DNA of 18,177 bases from CAYUET01 sp964443875 (GCA_964443875.1 CAYUET010000043.1:1-18177); one strand, 5' to 3'; counted from the first letter of the stretch, positions 1-7,154 are shown. Program-made: numbers and translations. The notes: generated by a model from the sequence alone, not told the origin.

Positions 1-464
1 ATCTGGCCAACCGTCGTTTTTCCGAAGCCTCCCTGAACGCGAAGCTTGCCGAAATGCGGCGCTTTGAATGGCCTTTCTCGGTGGCCCTTATGGATGTGGA
101 CGATTTCAGGGGCATCAATGACACCTACGGGAAAGAGACGGGAGACAGGGTCATCAAACATATTTCCAGTCTGTTTTTAAGCCATTTGAGAGCTTCCGAT
201 ATTATCGGCCGCTGGAGCGGGGAAACGTTTATTGCTATTTTTGCCAATACGCATAAGGAAGGCGCCTATCAGGCCTCAGAGAAGTTTCGGAGCCTCATTG
301 AAAAAAATCTCTTTGACACAGGCGCTGAAAAAATAAAAAGCACGCTCTCCACAGGGGTGACAGAAGCGCTTTCCGAAGATACCTTTCAATCCCTGATAAA
401 AAGGGTGGAGGATCTTTTGGTCAAAAGCAAAGAGGAGGGTAAAAACAGGGTCACCAGTGATTGA
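1..464 (+). CDS. GGDEF-domain protein, C-terminal part (5' end outside window)
   Basis: The open frame runs in from the window edge (first full codon at 3) to TGA at 462-464, about 153 residues, and covers most of one GGDEF domain. It opens with LANRRF, the end of the LTGLxNRR signature, followed by DVDDFRGIND, the metal and base-binding region. The catalytic loop reads RWSGETF (SGETF at 216-230) where RYGGDEF or RYGGEEF is usual, so the first Gly is Ser and the second acidic residue is Thr. The RxxD inhibitory site is present as RASD (189-200), exactly five residues before the loop. GGDEF proteins make cyclic di-GMP in the cytoplasm. With this loop, activity may be reduced or lost, leaving a c-di-GMP-binding role (inference). 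The input domain is not visible. The stop overlaps the next gene by 8 bases, so the two may be cotranscribed. Confidence 0.9.
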   Translation, partial: LANRRFSEASLNAKLAEMRRFEWPFSVALMDVDDFRGINDTYGKETGDRVIKHISSLFLSHLRASDIIGRWSGETFIAIFANTHKEGAYQASEKFRSLIEKNLFDTGAEKIKSTLSTGVTEALSEDTFQSLIKRVEDLLVKSKEEGKNRVTSD

Positions 465-1247
465 AAAAAAGGCTTCCTCTGTTTCGGACCTCTTCACATT
501 TTTTTTAAAGTCCTATGGACNNNNNNNNNNGGGTGGTGGCCCCTAACCGACTGCAAGGGAACTAACCCGACCAAAACCGGATCTCTGCAGGGTTATCATC
601 CGGGGGATTTCACCTATCCTCACACTCCGGATCAGAAATTTGAAATTGCTGCGGGAGCCATTCTCACGCAGAACACAAGCTGGAGCCAGGCTGAGAAAGC
701 CGTTGTTTCCCTGAAAAGATCCGGGCTTCTTTTACCGTCAGAAATTCTTAAGGCGGAGCCTCTGGTTTTAGGCGAAAAGGTGAAGCCTGCAGGCTATTTC
801 AATCAGAAGTCAAAAAAACTGAAAACCCTCTCTGAATTCTGGATCTCACTTAAGAGGGGACATCCTTCCCGCGATTCTCTTTTGTCCTTATGGGGAATTG
901 GTCCTGAAACTGCGGATTCCATCCTTCTCTATGCCTTCAAGGTTCCTGTTTTTGTTGTGGATGCCTATACCCGGCGCATTTTTTCAAGGCTCGGGTTTAT
1001 TTCCGCGAAGGCGGATTATGAGGAGATCCGCTCCCTGTTTGAAAGCAGGCTGCCTTCAGAGTATTCTCTTTTTCAGGAGTATCACGCTTTAATCGTGGAG
1101 CATGCCAAAAGATACTGCCTCACAAAGCCTCTTTGTCAGGACTGCCCGTTGAAAAAGGAATGTGAATGGGGCAGGGAGCTATCCCTTGTAAAAATAGCCG
1201 AAAAGCGTACCTGGAACAGAAGGGTTTTGCGAGGCATAAAAAAATAG
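457..1247 (+). CDS. Endonuclease III-related DNA glycosylase, COG2231 / MagIII-like (interrupted by an assembly gap)
   Basis: A base-excision repair glycosylase of the HhH-GPD superfamily. GAILTQNTSW is characteristic of the COG2231 group, which includes Helicobacter pylori 3-methyladenine glycosylase MagIII. The helix-hairpin-helix is LWGIGPETADS and the catalytic Asp lies in VVDAYTRR. At the position of the Nth lyase Lys (GVGRKTA) this protein has Glu (GIGPETA), which predicts a monofunctional glycosylase. A four-Cys iron-sulfur loop, CLTKPLCQDCPLKKEC (C-x5-C-x2-C-x5-C), sits near the C-terminus. I place the start at GTG 457, overlapping the upstream stop, because the frame reads to a Y-G before the gap and resumes as G-W-W-P after it, as in relatives. 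The frame before the gap and the frame after it do not match across ten bases, so the N-run is not literal. The 3' end overlaps the convergent gene by 69 bases. The exact substrate cannot be read from sequence. Confidence 0.85.
521..530. other. Assembly gap (10 N) inside the glycosylase gene
   Basis: Ten Ns interrupt the gene between a Tyr-Gly codon pair and Gly-Trp-Trp-Pro. To keep one reading frame the true missing length must be 2 modulo 3, while 10 is 1 modulo 3. The run is therefore a placeholder of unknown length, and the apparent frameshift is not evidence for a pseudogene. Confidence 0.9.
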
Positions 1248-1952
1248 GGTTCTGTTCTGTTTTCTGTAAAAACGGATCTTTTTAAAGACAGAGTCTAATC
1301 CGGGGATATTGAACATTCGGAGTTCCTGACTGAAAAGATCAAACATCTTTGAGGATTCCCAGCCTTTTCTTAAGATTTCCCTTTCAAAATAGCTGAGAAT
1401 AAAATCCGCGCTGGAAGGAGTCTTAAAGGCAAGCAGAGCATTTTCCCCCGGAGCATTGGATTGTTTCACCTCAAACTGCAGGACGGGCAGGGCATCCGGA
1501 AAAGGGATCCCCTCCACCAGCCATTTGCTGATCTCCCTGTTTTTGGGTGTCAGACAGGGGAACTCTTCCATGAAGGTGATCATCAGGGCCTTTTCTTTCC
1601 CTGTATTTATAAGTGAAAACAGAAGGATTTCCTTTCCCCGGAAAAAAAGCATCTGATCTGTTCTGCCGGTCATGAGGGGCGTTAAAAAGAGATTGTCCAG
1701 AGGAAAGAAGCCCCAGTTTTTCGGGGTTAAAAGAAGGGTGTAATACTTTTTAAGTTCATTGAAGGGGGCTCCTGTTCTGAAGGTCATCCGGATCTGGGGC
1801 GAGCCGTTGAGAATGATCTCTTCCAGGACAGGCTCAGTTCCCGGAGGATTCGCAAAGACCTCCTGCAGAGAGGAAAAATCAAGGGCCTGGAGAGGGAGAC
1901 AAAAAAGACCCCAAAGGACGGGGAGGAGAATGCGTTTTTGCAGAAAGGTCAT
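1179..1952 (-). CDS. Unrecognised secreted protein with two similar halves
   Basis: A 257-residue protein I do not recognise. The N-terminus is a signal peptide (Lys-Arg, then a hydrophobic stretch ending LPLQA at about residues 19-23), so export is expected. ATG 1952 is preferred over an in-frame ATG at 1979. It overlaps the preceding stop as ATGA and has AGGAG six bases upstream. Two segments look alike: about 64-128 (helix containing LKKYYTLLL, then NWG, then strands with LFFRGKEILLFSL) and about 178-242 (helix with FILSYFEREIL, then KGW, then KKIRFYRKQNRTLFFYA). Both follow a helix, Gly/Trp, then beta-strand pattern, which suggests a duplicated small domain. It is the last gene of the Tad-like run, so an envelope role linked to the pilin-like proteins is plausible but unproven. 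Its 3' end overlaps the convergent glycosylase gene. Confidence 0.75.
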   Translation of the reverse strand: MTFLQKRILLPVLWGLFCLPLQALDFSSLQEVFANPPGTEPVLEEIILNGSPQIRMTFRTGAPFNELKKYYTLLLTPKNWGFFPLDNLFLTPLMTGRTDQMLFFRGKEILLFSLINTGKEKALMITFMEEFPCLTPKNREISKWLVEGIPFPDALPVLQFEVKQSNAPGENALLAFKTPSSADFILSYFEREILRKGWESSKMFDLFSQELRMFNIPGLDSVFKKIRFYRKQNRTLFFYASQNPSVPGTLFGYFYKG

Positions 1953-2707
1953 GGGATGCTCCTGATCCAGTCTTTCCATTGCTGAACCTGTTCCTGATAA
2001 TGCTGGTACTGTTCAGCCGTCATTTTGTCTTTATTTTTTTCAAGTTCAGTTTCAAAATCCTTCACCATTTTTTCCATGGACTCCCTGGATTTGGCGGCAT
2101 CCCCCATGGGAGGAAAATCCTTGCTTCCCGCACTTTTAAAAAGGTTCCAGATATTGTGGAAATAGAGATGTTTATAACGGTTGGGAAAGTAGGCTTTGGT
2201 TGTTTTTTCAAAGGGGTCGAGTCCCGGAGACGTTACCGAGAATCGAACGGTTGCTTCGGCATTCATGGAGAGCGGCTGGGTCAGGGGAATGGCGCGCATG
2301 AAATCTCCGATCCATTTCCCAATGGAGGAAAAGGCCCCTTTCACCGCATTTAAAACAGCGCTTCCGGAATCCGTGCTCTGTCCGAGATCAATAATCAGAC
2401 CCGCATCTCCGCTGACCGTAAAGGAATTCAAATGAACCCCCATGGGAATTCCCTTTTCGAAAAGGACACTTGAGCCCTCTAACGCCGCGGAAGAGTTTTC
2501 TTTGACGCTTTTAATCCAGGCCGCATGGCGGGCTGCCATTTCCGCCCGGGCACTGTAAAAGGCCGAAAGGTGCAGATGAATCACACCCCAGATCAGCAGA
2601 ATCAGCACAGGCAGAACAATGACTGCTTCAATAAGGGCCTGTCCCCTGTCCTCTGCTGGAATTATTTTACGGATAAAACCGTGGAGGGTTGTTTTGGGGA
2701 TATTCAT
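1949..2707 (-). CDS. TadE-like pseudopilin protein 2
   Basis: A 252-residue TadE-like protein. After a short basic N-terminus comes RGQALIEAVIVLPVLILLIWG (G22, Q23, E27), a hydrophobic helix preceded by the Gly with Glu at +5 typical of prepilin-peptidase substrates. The rest should lie outside the membrane. It ends in a charged, probably coiled-coil helix rich in Glu, Lys and Gln. TadE-family proteins are minor pseudopilins needed for Flp pilus assembly. The frame is open further upstream to 2842, but that extension would overlap the preceding gene and put polar sequence before the helix. ATG 2707, one base after the preceding TAA, fits better. The ribosome site is weak, so translational coupling is likely. 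The stop overlaps the next gene by four bases (ATGA). Confidence 0.8.
   Translation of the reverse strand: MNIPKTTLHGFIRKIIPAEDRGQALIEAVIVLPVLILLIWGVIHLHLSAFYSARAEMAARHAAWIKSVKENSSAALEGSSVLFEKGIPMGVHLNSFTVSGDAGLIIDLGQSTDSGSAVLNAVKGAFSSIGKWIGDFMRAIPLTQPLSMNAEATVRFSVTSPGLDPFEKTTKAYFPNRYKHLYFHNIWNLFKSAGSKDFPPMGDAAKSRESMEKMVKDFETELEKNKDKMTAEQYQHYQEQVQQWKDWIRSIP
1959..1963 (-). promoter_or_regulatory. Ribosome binding site deciding the start at 1952
   Basis: The minus strand reads AGGAG, six bases, then ATG. It supports the inner start over the ATG at 1979, which would put a polar nine-residue extension before the signal peptide. Confidence 0.65.
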
Positions 2708-2708
2708 T

Positions 2709-4253
2709 TTAATGATTAATCCCCAGGAGTTTTCCCTCCAGAATTTTGGGTTTTTTGTCCTTGCCGTCAGAATCAGACGAGGAATACTGAAACTGAACTG
2801 GAGCGAGAGTGGTTTCCCAGTCCCCCTCGTATCCTTTGACAAAACGGGTTTGTGTAAAAAAAGGCTCGGCCGAGATCCAGAAGGGAACGATATGAAGCTT
2901 CATTTGCTGATATCCCCCGTTATCATCCTGCATGAGCCCTCCGGGGTGAAGGGGGTGTCCGCGTACCTTCACAGTTGCAAAGGCAAAGGTCATGGGGATC
3001 GTGGAGGATTCAGGATCCTCCCCCAGGGTGGGACCGAACATCTTCAGGAACATTCCCATCTGGCTCTGGATTCCGCAGATAAAGGTGAAATGGGCGATGT
3101 CCTCCACCTTAAAGGAGTCCTCCTCTTCCTTCGACTCTTCCTCCGAAGATCCGTCCTCCTCTTCCTCCCCTCCCATGCAGGGAAGATCCGGAATCCACGC
3201 GAATAGAAAGGCGATGCTGTTTTTAAGCCAGTCCACAATTCCGTCTTTGATTCTCCCGAAATAAGATTTGATGTCATTAATCAGATCGGTCAGCCATTTG
3301 GGTGTCAGATCCACGGAAAAGTCCAGATAATCCTCGGACATGTCTCCCTCGAGTTCATCCTTTTTACTTTTCTGAATAATGAAGCTGTCGTTCCAGTTAA
3401 GCTTCTTGTATTTGTCCGACCAGAAGGAAAGCGTAGCGGTAAAAGGCATGACAGGGCCGATGCGGTAGGGGTTGGCCCATTCCGTATTTTTAGCATTCTG
3501 GATGATGGATTTGACGCTGTCCTTGTATTTAAAGACTTCGGTAATCTCCATATTATTCCACATTTTAAGGTTTGGGCTTAAGGTCCAGGTATAAACCGAG
3601 AGCGGAAGATTCTGCCTGTCCAGGGCGGTCAGGACGGACTTGATATCCCTTTTGGCTGAAGATGAAAACGGGAGGGCGTCAGTCAAAAGTTCCGGGAAGG
3701 AACTTGCTCCGTTGTTGCGTGCGGCAAAATTGGCATGAAGCAGGGCCAGAATCGGGGTGGTTTTGACAACAACCTTCTGAACCGGATCAAGGACCTCGGA
3801 AAGCCCGGTGTGGACGGTGGAGCAGGTCGTGATGATGGCGGATTCAATTTTGCGTGTGGCGTTGAAGACAGAATAAAAAGCCGCGCCCACGCCGAAGGGG
3901 ATCCAGGAAAGCGCGAGACAGATGATGCAGATGATCATCGCGATATCCGAAGAGAGGGTAATAATCTGGGCAAGGCTGTAGTTCATATCCCAGTGAATAC
4001 CGTTGATCATCTGCTGGATGTTGCCTCCTCTGGCGACCCAGGCCCCTGCGGCCAGGGCCGCGGAATCGACCGCCGTCTGGGTTTTGATCTTCTGGGTCAC
4101 GGTCATGCCGTAATCGGAAATCGTTGCAGTGAAGAAAACAAGAATCATGGCAATAATGGCAAAGAAAAACAGAACCTGTCCGCCTTCATTCCGCGCCAGA
4201 TGGCCCTGCCTTTTCGCAATCAGGGCAAGGGAGGATTTGAACCAGACCTTCAT
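2709..4253 (-). CDS. TadG-like protein (putative Flp pilus assembly)
   Basis: A 514-residue protein whose first 75 residues match the TadG N-terminal (Tad) pattern: a basic start, EGGQVLFFFAIIAMILVFF as membrane helix (about 25-45), then TQKIKTQTAVDSAALAAGAW, the conserved stretch after it. A second hydrophobic segment lies at about 103-127. Unlike the neighbouring TadE-like proteins, the residue at +5 after the Gly-Gln is Phe, so prepilin cleavage is unlikely. The large remainder has no domain I recognise. It carries an almost purely Glu/Asp/Ser tract at 362-379 (about 3117-3170). TadG proteins are envelope components of the Tad secretion system and often bear long variable C-terminal regions. 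The start overlaps the upstream stop as ATGA, which indicates tight cotranscription. Confidence 0.8.
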   Translation of the reverse strand: MKVWFKSSLALIAKRQGHLARNEGGQVLFFFAIIAMILVFFTATISDYGMTVTQKIKTQTAVDSAALAAGAWVARGGNIQQMINGIHWDMNYSLAQIITLSSDIAMIICIICLALSWIPFGVGAAFYSVFNATRKIESAIITTCSTVHTGLSEVLDPVQKVVVKTTPILALLHANFAARNNGASSFPELLTDALPFSSSAKRDIKSVLTALDRQNLPLSVYTWTLSPNLKMWNNMEITEVFKYKDSVKSIIQNAKNTEWANPYRIGPVMPFTATLSFWSDKYKKLNWNDSFIIQKSKKDELEGDMSEDYLDFSVDLTPKWLTDLINDIKSYFGRIKDGIVDWLKNSIAFLFAWIPDLPCMGGEEEEDGSSEEESKEEEDSFKVEDIAHFTFICGIQSQMGMFLKMFGPTLGEDPESSTIPMTFAFATVKVRGHPLHPGGLMQDDNGGYQQMKLHIVPFWISAEPFFTQTRFVKGYEGDWETTLAPVQFQYSSSDSDGKDKKPKILEGKLLGINH

Positions 4254-5122
4254 TTAAGCCTCAGCTTTTCTTCATCCCCGAGGGTACAGCTGTGGCTAAT
4301 GGGAATGAAACGGTGTCCTGTGGATTCAGAAAATTGATCCGCCTTTTCCCACTTGCCTCCTGTGCCTGAGAAAACCTTCTGATTTCTTTCCGCCTTTGTT
4401 TCCATTGTTCTCAGGGCAAAATCAAAAATGCTCTGAATGACCGGGAATTTCAGAATGTAATAATAGGTCACAATGACTTTCACGGAAGGAGCATCCGGAT
4501 CCGGAAGTTCCAGGACCTCTGTTTCTGTAAGGGAATAGGCATAAAGAAGCTTGCGGATGAAGGGCGGGAGTTTATAGCCCGCTTCACAGGCGCCGTCGTT
4601 GAATTCATCGATCGCGGAGTTGAACAGGTCGGAAGCCGCACCGATGAGAGTGTTGCCCAGGGCATTCAGAAAATCCTCCAGATTGCGGATGGTATTTCCG
4701 AAAAGCGTAATTTCCCCGCCGAAGTCGACCAGGGGCTTGTCGCCTGTGCCGAAGATTTCCCGGAGGCAGGGGGAGTCAAAAACCAGTTCAAAGAGCTTGA
4801 ATTTATTATCCATGCTGATGTTGAATTTTTTGAATTCCGGGTAGCTGAGCTTAAAGGCGTCGAGAGGGCTTAAACCGGTGATGTAGTGGGGACTGAGCAT
4901 GAAAAGGCTTATCCATGCGGAAAAATGGGGTTTGCGGTCTACGATTCTGGCACGGGCCGCATTGAAGGCCGCATAGTTCACATTCTGGTGGGCCAGGGAA
5001 AGAAGGGAGAATTCGATGGTTCCCAGAACCAGCAGAAGAAACACGGGGAAAACGAAAATAAATTCCATCATGGCCTGTCCGGATTCACACTGAAAAATAT
5101 TTTTCAGGGAGCGGGGCTTCAT
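4250..5122 (-). CDS. TadE-like pseudopilin protein 1
   Basis: A 290-residue TadE-like protein. ESGQAMMEFIFVFPVFLLL starts at residue 13, with G15 as the likely prepilin-peptidase cleavage residue and E20 at +5, followed by LGTIEF and a hydrophobic helix. NVNYAAFNAARARIV after the helix is the usual TadE continuation, as in many minor pilins. The C-terminal 220 residues have no recognised domain. Its ATG lies one base after the stop of the prepilin peptidase gene, and its stop overlaps the TadG-like gene by four bases. The order peptidase, TadE, TadG is a common Tad-locus pattern. Two TadE-like genes flanking one TadG-like gene fits a TadE/TadF/TadG set, in which case either could be the TadF counterpart. 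Confidence 0.85.
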   Translation of the reverse strand: MKPRSLKNIFQCESGQAMMEFIFVFPVFLLLVLGTIEFSLLSLAHQNVNYAAFNAARARIVDRKPHFSAWISLFMLSPHYITGLSPLDAFKLSYPEFKKFNISMDNKFKLFELVFDSPCLREIFGTGDKPLVDFGGEITLFGNTIRNLEDFLNALGNTLIGAASDLFNSAIDEFNDGACEAGYKLPPFIRKLLYAYSLTETEVLELPDPDAPSVKVIVTYYYILKFPVIQSIFDFALRTMETKAERNQKVFSGTGGKWEKADQFSESTGHRFIPISHSCTLGDEEKLRLK

Positions 5123-5123
5123 T

Positions 5124-5615
5124 TCAGACCGCCTGGCTTAAAAGGCCGTATTGAATGGCCAGTGAAACAAAGGTTCCGAGACAGATCGCCGTTCCATAGG
5201 GCACTTTGAGCTTCCTGAAGTTTTCTTTTTTGACAAACGCCTTGACCAGGAAAAGCAGGGCGATTATTCCTCCTAAAATGGAGGTGTAGATCAGCACATT
5301 CACCAGGAAGGCGACTCCCTTGAGGCTTCCTATGGCCCCCATGAGTTTGACATCGCCTCCGCCCACCCACCCGAAGAGGTAAAGAATGTAGAAAAAGCCG
5401 AAGCCTAAAACCAGCCCGAAGAGGTGTCCCTGGATCTGGGAGGAAGTCCCCAGGAGAAAGGCGGCAAGAACGCCGAAGACCATTCCGCTCACGGTCAGAA
5501 AATTGGGGATTCTGTTCTGCACCAGATCGTAGTAGAGGGAGGGAATCAGCACCAGCAGGAGCACGATATCCAGGAAAAGGCGCTGGGACTGAAAATCATT
5601 TAAAAGATCTGTCAT
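5124..5615 (-). CDS. Type IV prepilin peptidase, CpaA/TadV type (A24 family)
   Basis: A 163-residue integral membrane aspartic protease that cleaves the leader of Flp-type prepilins at the cytoplasmic face of the inner membrane. Both catalytic aspartates are visible: D30 in YYDLVQNRIPN and D88 in the GxGD motif GGGDVKLMGAIG. About six hydrophobic segments cover the length. It lacks the N-terminal methyltransferase domain of PilD, as expected for the short TadV/CpaA class. AAGGA lies about five bases upstream of the ATG. It directly follows the Flp pilin gene with nine bases between them, so enzyme and main substrate are encoded together. The family call is secure. The exact gene name (tadV or cpaA) is a naming choice. 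Confidence 0.92.
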   Translation of the reverse strand: MTDLLNDFQSQRLFLDIVLLLVLIPSLYYDLVQNRIPNFLTVSGMVFGVLAAFLLGTSSQIQGHLFGLVLGFGFFYILYLFGWVGGGDVKLMGAIGSLKGVAFLVNVLIYTSILGGIIALLFLVKAFVKKENFRKLKVPYGTAICLGTFVSLAIQYGLLSQAV

Positions 5616-5624
5616 AATGTTCCT

Positions 5625-5822
5625 TCAGGGAATGGGGATGGCCGCATTCAGAATCATGCCTTTAAGCATCAGGTAAATACTTTTATAAACACCGCCGGGA
5701 AGAATGGAAAGAACCTCGGTATTTAAAAAGACGATCATTCCAAAAACAACGGCTGAACTGACCAGAACATATTCCGTCATGGCCTGTCCGGAATCTTCAG
5801 AAAGAAGGGAACGCAGGTTCAT
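5625..5822 (-). CDS. Flp-type (type IVb) pilin
   Basis: A 65-residue pilin. The leader MNLRSLLSEDSG is followed by QAMTEYVLVSSAVVFG. Cleavage after G12 puts Glu at +5 and Tyr at +6, the signature of Flp pilins, which assemble into bundled adhesive fibres. The mature part is about 53 residues, within the usual range, with one hydrophobic helix and a short C-terminal tail ending in Pro-Ile-Pro. A strong ribosome site, AAGGAG with a seven-base spacer, suggests high expression. It is first in the run of pilus genes. The gap of 26 bases to the CheX-like gene holds only this ribosome site, so a separate promoter inside the upstream gene cannot be excluded. Confidence 0.88.
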   Translation of the reverse strand: MNLRSLLSEDSGQAMTEYVLVSSAVVFGMIVFLNTEVLSILPGGVYKSIYLMLKGMILNAAIPIP

Positions 5823-5829
5823 GGCTAGG

Positions 5830-5835
5830 CTCCTT
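5830..5835 (-). promoter_or_regulatory. Strong ribosome binding site of the Flp pilin gene
   Basis: AAGGAG on the minus strand, seven bases before the ATG at 5822. It is among the best Shine-Dalgarno matches in the pilus run, fitting a major structural subunit. Confidence 0.7.
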
Positions 5836-5848
5836 TTTTACAGGGGGA

Positions 5849-6379
5849 TTACAATATCTTCGAAGGGGTATCGGAGATTTTAATCTGCCGGGATACAAAA
5901 TTCTTCAGGCTGAGATAAACGTAAAGGGTTTCGTATTCACAGCAGTATTTCAAAGTTCCGCCGTCCGAACGTATAAAATAAACGGATCCGGTCTCCCGTG
6001 TGTCCAGAAGTACGGGAAGGGTCTGACTGAGTTCCCCGTATTGGGTTGAAATCATGGAATCCTGAGCCAGGGTTCCGCTGATCGAATTCAGCATTTCACA
6101 CATGGCCGAATGACAGAATTCCGGCTCTTCTTCAGGCGTCACAGAATTTAAAAAACGTTTTACCGCCTTTTTCGGAAAAGAGCAGGAAAAGCCAATCACC
6201 AATTGGCCCTGATATTCTTCACCTGCAAGCCCGATATAAGCCAGCTTTTCAGCCTCAAAGGCCGGCTTGGGGGACATTTTATAGGATTCCTCCGGAACCA
6301 GAGACAAGTTCAAAGCGAACATGTCCCTGAAGTATCCCGTTGTCACCTCATTCAAGGTGTCTAGTACGGTTTTTTCCAA
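5849..6379 (-). CDS. CheX-like protein (CheC/CheX/FliY phosphatase fold)
   Basis: A 176-residue cytoplasmic protein resembling CheX. The segment CHSAMCEMLNSISGTLA contains E95 and N98, the ExxN arrangement of the CheX active site that dephosphorylates CheY-P, followed by the usual Ser-Gly. The N-terminus (NEVTTGYFRDMFALNLSL) also fits the family. The codon at the assigned start is TTG (6379), four bases after the preceding stop. The next ATG would remove the first helix, so TTG is preferred although no good ribosome site is seen. No CheA, CheY or flagellar gene is in the window. It sits between the BI-1 gene and the pilin, so a role in response-regulator control of the pilus is possible. It may also be a non-catalytic CheX-like adaptor. 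Confidence 0.7.
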   Translation of the reverse strand: MEKTVLDTLNEVTTGYFRDMFALNLSLVPEESYKMSPKPAFEAEKLAYIGLAGEEYQGQLVIGFSCSFPKKAVKRFLNSVTPEEEPEFCHSAMCEMLNSISGTLAQDSMISTQYGELSQTLPVLLDTRETGSVYFIRSDGGTLKYCCEYETLYVYLSLKNFVSRQIKISDTPSKIL

Positions 6380-6383
6380 AAGA

Positions 6384-7073
6384 TCAGTCTCGTTTTCCGC
6401 CGAGGATGTACAGGATATTCAAAAAGAGGTTGATGAAATCAAGATAAAGCTGGAGAGCGCCCATGACAGCCACTCCGCCCGTCATCTGTCCGCTCATGGC
6501 CAGGTTTTTCAGCTTCTGAACATCCCAGGCGGTGAGGCCGACAAAAAGGCCGACACAGGCATAGGAAAGGATGAGCTGAAATCCGCTGTTGCCGATAAAC
6601 AGGTTGACCACAGAGGCGAGGATGACGCCCCAAAGCCCCATCACCAGGATGGATCCCAGGGAGGAAAGATCTTTTTTGGTCGAATATCCCCACATGGCCA
6701 TGCCGCCGAAGGTACCGGCTGTGATGAAAAAGGCATTGTAAATCGTGGAATGGGTGTAAACCAGAAAAATGGGGGTCAGGGTGATCCCGTTGAGTCCTGC
6801 GTAAATATAAAACCACATCATGGCTTTCCGGGCTTCCATTTTAAACACCTTGGCAGCCAGAACAAGGACCATGACCAATTCACCGATGATAAGAGCCCAT
6901 CGCAGTTTTATGGAAAGAACCAGCAAAGGCTCTACCTGAAGAGTGACAAAAGCCAGAAGCCCTGTAAGCCCAAGCCCGATGGCCATCAGGGTAAAAACTC
7001 TCTGCATATAATCAGAAATGGCTTCAGAGGTGGGTCTTGCCACCTGCATATTGTTTGTGTAGTTGTTGAACAT
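6384..7073 (-). CDS. Bax inhibitor-1 / YccA-YetJ family membrane protein
   Basis: A 229-residue protein of seven hydrophobic segments. Family features include GLNGITLTPIF, the stretch GLTAWDVQKLK with D184, and the C-terminal helix ALQLYLDFINLFLNILYILG with D212. The two aspartates correspond to the dyad proposed to gate calcium leak in Bacillus YetJ. Bacterial members such as YccA associate with FtsH or act as pH-dependent calcium channels in the inner membrane. The polar N-terminus of about 20 residues before a Tyr-Met-Gln-Arg-Val helix is typical. AGGGG lies about ten bases upstream of the ATG. It is the first gene of the minus-strand run and has a candidate promoter upstream. A functional link to the pilus genes is unproven and may be only positional. 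Confidence 0.9.
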   Translation of the reverse strand: MFNNYTNNMQVARPTSEAISDYMQRVFTLMAIGLGLTGLLAFVTLQVEPLLVLSIKLRWALIIGELVMVLVLAAKVFKMEARKAMMWFYIYAGLNGITLTPIFLVYTHSTIYNAFFITAGTFGGMAMWGYSTKKDLSSLGSILVMGLWGVILASVVNLFIGNSGFQLILSYACVGLFVGLTAWDVQKLKNLAMSGQMTGGVAVMGALQLYLDFINLFLNILYILGGKRD

Positions 7074-7126
7074 GGCAGTATTCCCCTTTCCTTATTGAAT
7101 CTTATAATTATCTTGGTTTTAAAATT

Positions 7127-7154
7127 ATCATAATCAGAGCAGCTTGAAAAGCAA
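7127..7154 (-). promoter_or_regulatory. Candidate sigma-70-type promoter for the BI-1/Tad run
   Basis: On the minus strand TTGCTT (7149-7154) is followed after 16 bases by TATGAT (7127-7132), in an AT-rich region about 54 bases before the BI-1 start. This is a consensus match by eye only. Confidence 0.4.

Noticed and set aside
3735..4337. Plus-strand open frame of 200 codons opposite the TadG-like gene
   Set aside because: Gly/Asp/Arg-rich antisense translation with no domain. The minus-strand frame is TadG-like with an ATGA junction.
6321..7133. Long plus-strand open frame (270 codons) opposite the BI-1 gene
   Set aside because: It is the complement of an unmistakable membrane-protein gene, and its His/Lys/Gln-rich translation is typical of an antisense shadow.
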